64,000 bases of DNA from Chitinimonas sp. BJB300 (GTDB taxonomy: Bacteria > Pseudomonadota > Gammaproteobacteria > Burkholderiales > Chitinimonadaceae). The stretch is taken from assembly GCF_002735695.1 (NCBI RefSeq), contig NZ_PDZH01000001.1, forward strand, positions 35,106-99,105, written 5' to 3'. A program made the translations under genes and the position numbers. This document shows positions 63,002-64,000 of the stretch, in pieces (position 1 is the stretch's first letter; each line of letters starts with the position of its first letter). The notes beneath the pieces were generated by a model, which was not told the DNA's origin, ran no database searches, and was given only the letters and a program-made list of their open reading frames with translations.

Positions 63002-63034
63002 GGCTCTGTTGACGTTTTGACTTCGGTGCATTGA
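62360..63034 (+). pseudogene. Truncated IS110 transposase
   Basis: An IS110/DEDD-type transposase begins MKITTIGIDLAKSVFQVHFV, has GMEACGGAHRWARVLQS, KTNKNDAADAEAICEA and HRARQDFVAARTAQANQIRG. The conserved part ends at CEVSQRL, and foreign sequence adds about 10 residues up to TGA 63034. The C-terminal Tnp_20 domain is missing, so it is inactive. Confidence 0.92.
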
Positions 63035-63042
63035 AGAAGAGC

Positions 63043-63093
63043 AGCAAACCCGCAGAATTACGGTTCCTTTACCAATCACCCTGCGGGTTTGCT
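63043..63093 (+). promoter_or_regulatory. Hairpin abutting the IS5 transposase start
   Basis: AGCAAACCCGCAG (63043-63055) pairs perfectly with CTGCGGGTTTGCT (63081-63093), ending one base before ATG 63094. Such hairpins in insertion sequences block translation from outside transcripts. Confidence 0.7.
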
Positions 63094-63597
63094 ATGCCCC
63101 GATTGATGCTCAGTGACGAGCTTTGGTCGAAGCTGGAGAAAATTCTGCTTCAGCAAACCATTTACCACAAGCCAGACCTGCGAATGACCGTTGAGGGAAT
63201 GCTCTACCGGATGCGCGTGGGCTGCCCATGGCGAGATCTGCCCAGTGCTTTTGGCGGCTGGAACACCATCTACAAACGCTTCAATGCTTGGTCGCTTGCT
63301 GGCAAGTGGCTCAAAGCTTTCAAAGTCCTAGTAGAGGAACCCGACTTCGAATGGGTATTCATCGACGGCACTTATGTGAAGGCCCATCAGCACAGTGCCG
63401 GTGCTGTCAGCGATCAGGCTGAAGCCATCGGCAAAAGTCGGGCTGGCAATACAAGCAAGATTCATCTGGCTGTCGATGCACATGGTTTGCCGGTGGCTTT
63501 CGACATTGCCGGTGGTGAGGTCAACGACTGTACGCAGGCACCTGAACTGATCGCACAACTGCCGTCTGCTGAGGTCTTCGTGGCGATAAAGAAATAG
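63094..63597 (+). pseudogene. Truncated IS5 family transposase
   Basis: The open frame covers the N-terminal DUF4096 domain and the first catalytic Asp (FIDGTYVKAHQ), then terminates at TAG 63595-63597 shortly after FVAIKK. Later catalytic residues are missing, so it is inactive. Position and remnants are consistent with the IS427 group. Confidence 0.85.
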
Positions 63598-63646
63598 CGC
63601 TCAACCGAATCTGTACCACCAAATCCAAAAGGCCCCGGAAGTCGGT

Positions 63647-63678
63647 AATGCCGTTCACTTTAGCCAGTGAACGGCATT
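63647..63678 (+). repeat. Left-end hairpin of IS4 family element
   Basis: AATGCCGTTCACT (63647-63659) pairs perfectly with AGTGAACGGCATT (63666-63678). The opening TAATGCCG resembles the left end of IS4, so the element probably begins at about 63646. Confidence 0.65.
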
Positions 63679-63740
63679 TCTCTTGCCAGTCGTGAGTCCT
63701 GCTGTCATGTTGTCCACGAACGTTTCAAGTGGATATCTGG

Positions 63741-64000
63741 ATGCTCGGCAAGGCTCACAAACACCCCGATTTCGGTGCCCTTTCTCAACACATTGACCCG
63801 CAATGGATCACCCACGCCTTGGCGGTGACTGGTAAAGCTAGCGTACGGCGGCGTAAGCTGCCCGCCGAACAGGTCGTCTGGCTGGTCATCGCACTGGCAA
63901 TGTACCGGCATGAATCTATCCCCCAGGTGGTAGCGCATCTGGATCTGGCGCTGCCTGACGAGGTGATCCCCGACCTCGCCAAGAGCGCCTTAACCCAGGC
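63741..64000 (+). CDS. IS4 family transposase, N-terminal part (cut by window end)
   Basis: The frame is open to the window edge. It reads MLGKAHKHPDFGALSQHIDP, then WITHALAVTGKASVRRRKLP and AEQVVWLVIALAMYRHESIP, matching the IS4 N-terminal domain. ATG 63741 is the likely start, GTG 63729 an alternative. Integrity cannot be judged because the catalytic part lies outside. Confidence 0.88.
   Translation, partial: MLGKAHKHPDFGALSQHIDPQWITHALAVTGKASVRRRKLPAEQVVWLVIALAMYRHESIPQVVAHLDLALPDEVIPDLAKSALTQ

Larger units (their letters stand above)
63002..63597 (+). mobile_element. IS5 family element remnant inserted into IS110
   Basis: Sequence after CTA 63001 opens with GGCTCTGTTGACG, taken as the left end. 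The transposase from ATG 63094 (168 aa) reads LMLSDELWSKLEKILLQQTI, RMRVGCPWRDLPSAFGGWNT, FIDGTYVKAHQHSAGA and KIHLAVDAHGLPVAFDIAGG, but breaks off after AEVFVAIKK; the DxGYD block and the second half of the IS427-type transposase are absent. Confidence 0.85.

Overview
The window is chromosomal DNA from a Gram-negative bacterium, most likely a betaproteobacterium. The evidence is a complete violacein operon (vioABCDE), lptFG, a pepA-holC pair, rpoH with its own CIRCE operator, and proteobacterial type II and type IV secretion genes. The genus cannot be fixed from sequence alone; violacein producers such as Chromobacterium, Iodobacter, Janthinobacterium and Duganella are the obvious comparison set.

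Layout. 1-373: 3' end of a hutG-like N-formylglutamate amidohydrolase. 541-7868 (minus strand): vioABCDE, transcribed toward hutG and sharing a bidirectional terminator with it. 8427-9904: a DUF1289 gene and a frameshifted outer-membrane protein gene with a small upstream ORF. 9990-21139: housekeeping block with rpoH behind a CIRCE operator, an alkyltransferase-like gene, a DUF456 gene, lptFG, pepA-holC-unknown-proS, a lytic transglycosylase and xthA. 21140-38561: an accessory island. It opens with a very AT-rich stretch, then carries a Trb-type (P-type) type IV secretion system: trbBCDE-L-F-G-I, a 1030-aa protein of unknown function, a small gene broken by a MITE-like insertion, a TraG/VirD4 coupling protein, a VirB1-type transglycosylase and a lipoprotein. 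No TrbJ/VirB5 or relaxase was found. The island ends in a palindromic repeat, and related short repeats lie at both edges.

38562-44926 (minus strand): a small exported OB-fold-like protein and a 1870-aa DUF4011-type helicase with a C-terminal nuclease domain. 45234-52889: a degradative exoenzyme cluster made of an M9 collagenase, an M4 thermolysin-like protease, an astacin-like (M12A) protease with a (Gly-Thr)20 linker and a lectin tail, and a lipoprotein. 53002-62136: a compact type II secretion-like operon, gspG-F-E, four PilMNOP/GspLMC-like genes, gspD and three pseudopilins. 62279-64000: a pile of broken insertion sequences (IS110 family cut by an IS5-family remnant, followed by the left end of an IS4-family element).

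How the parts may work together (inference): the proteases carry Sec signals and domains typical of type II substrates, and lie directly upstream of the secretion operon. Together with violacein and a relaxase-less type IV system carrying candidate cargo, this suggests a bacterium equipped for exoproteolysis and antagonism. The most novel-looking locus is the trbI-traG interval (31.2-34.8 kb), holding the 1030-aa protein and the MITE-interrupted small gene, both of which end in basic C-termini.
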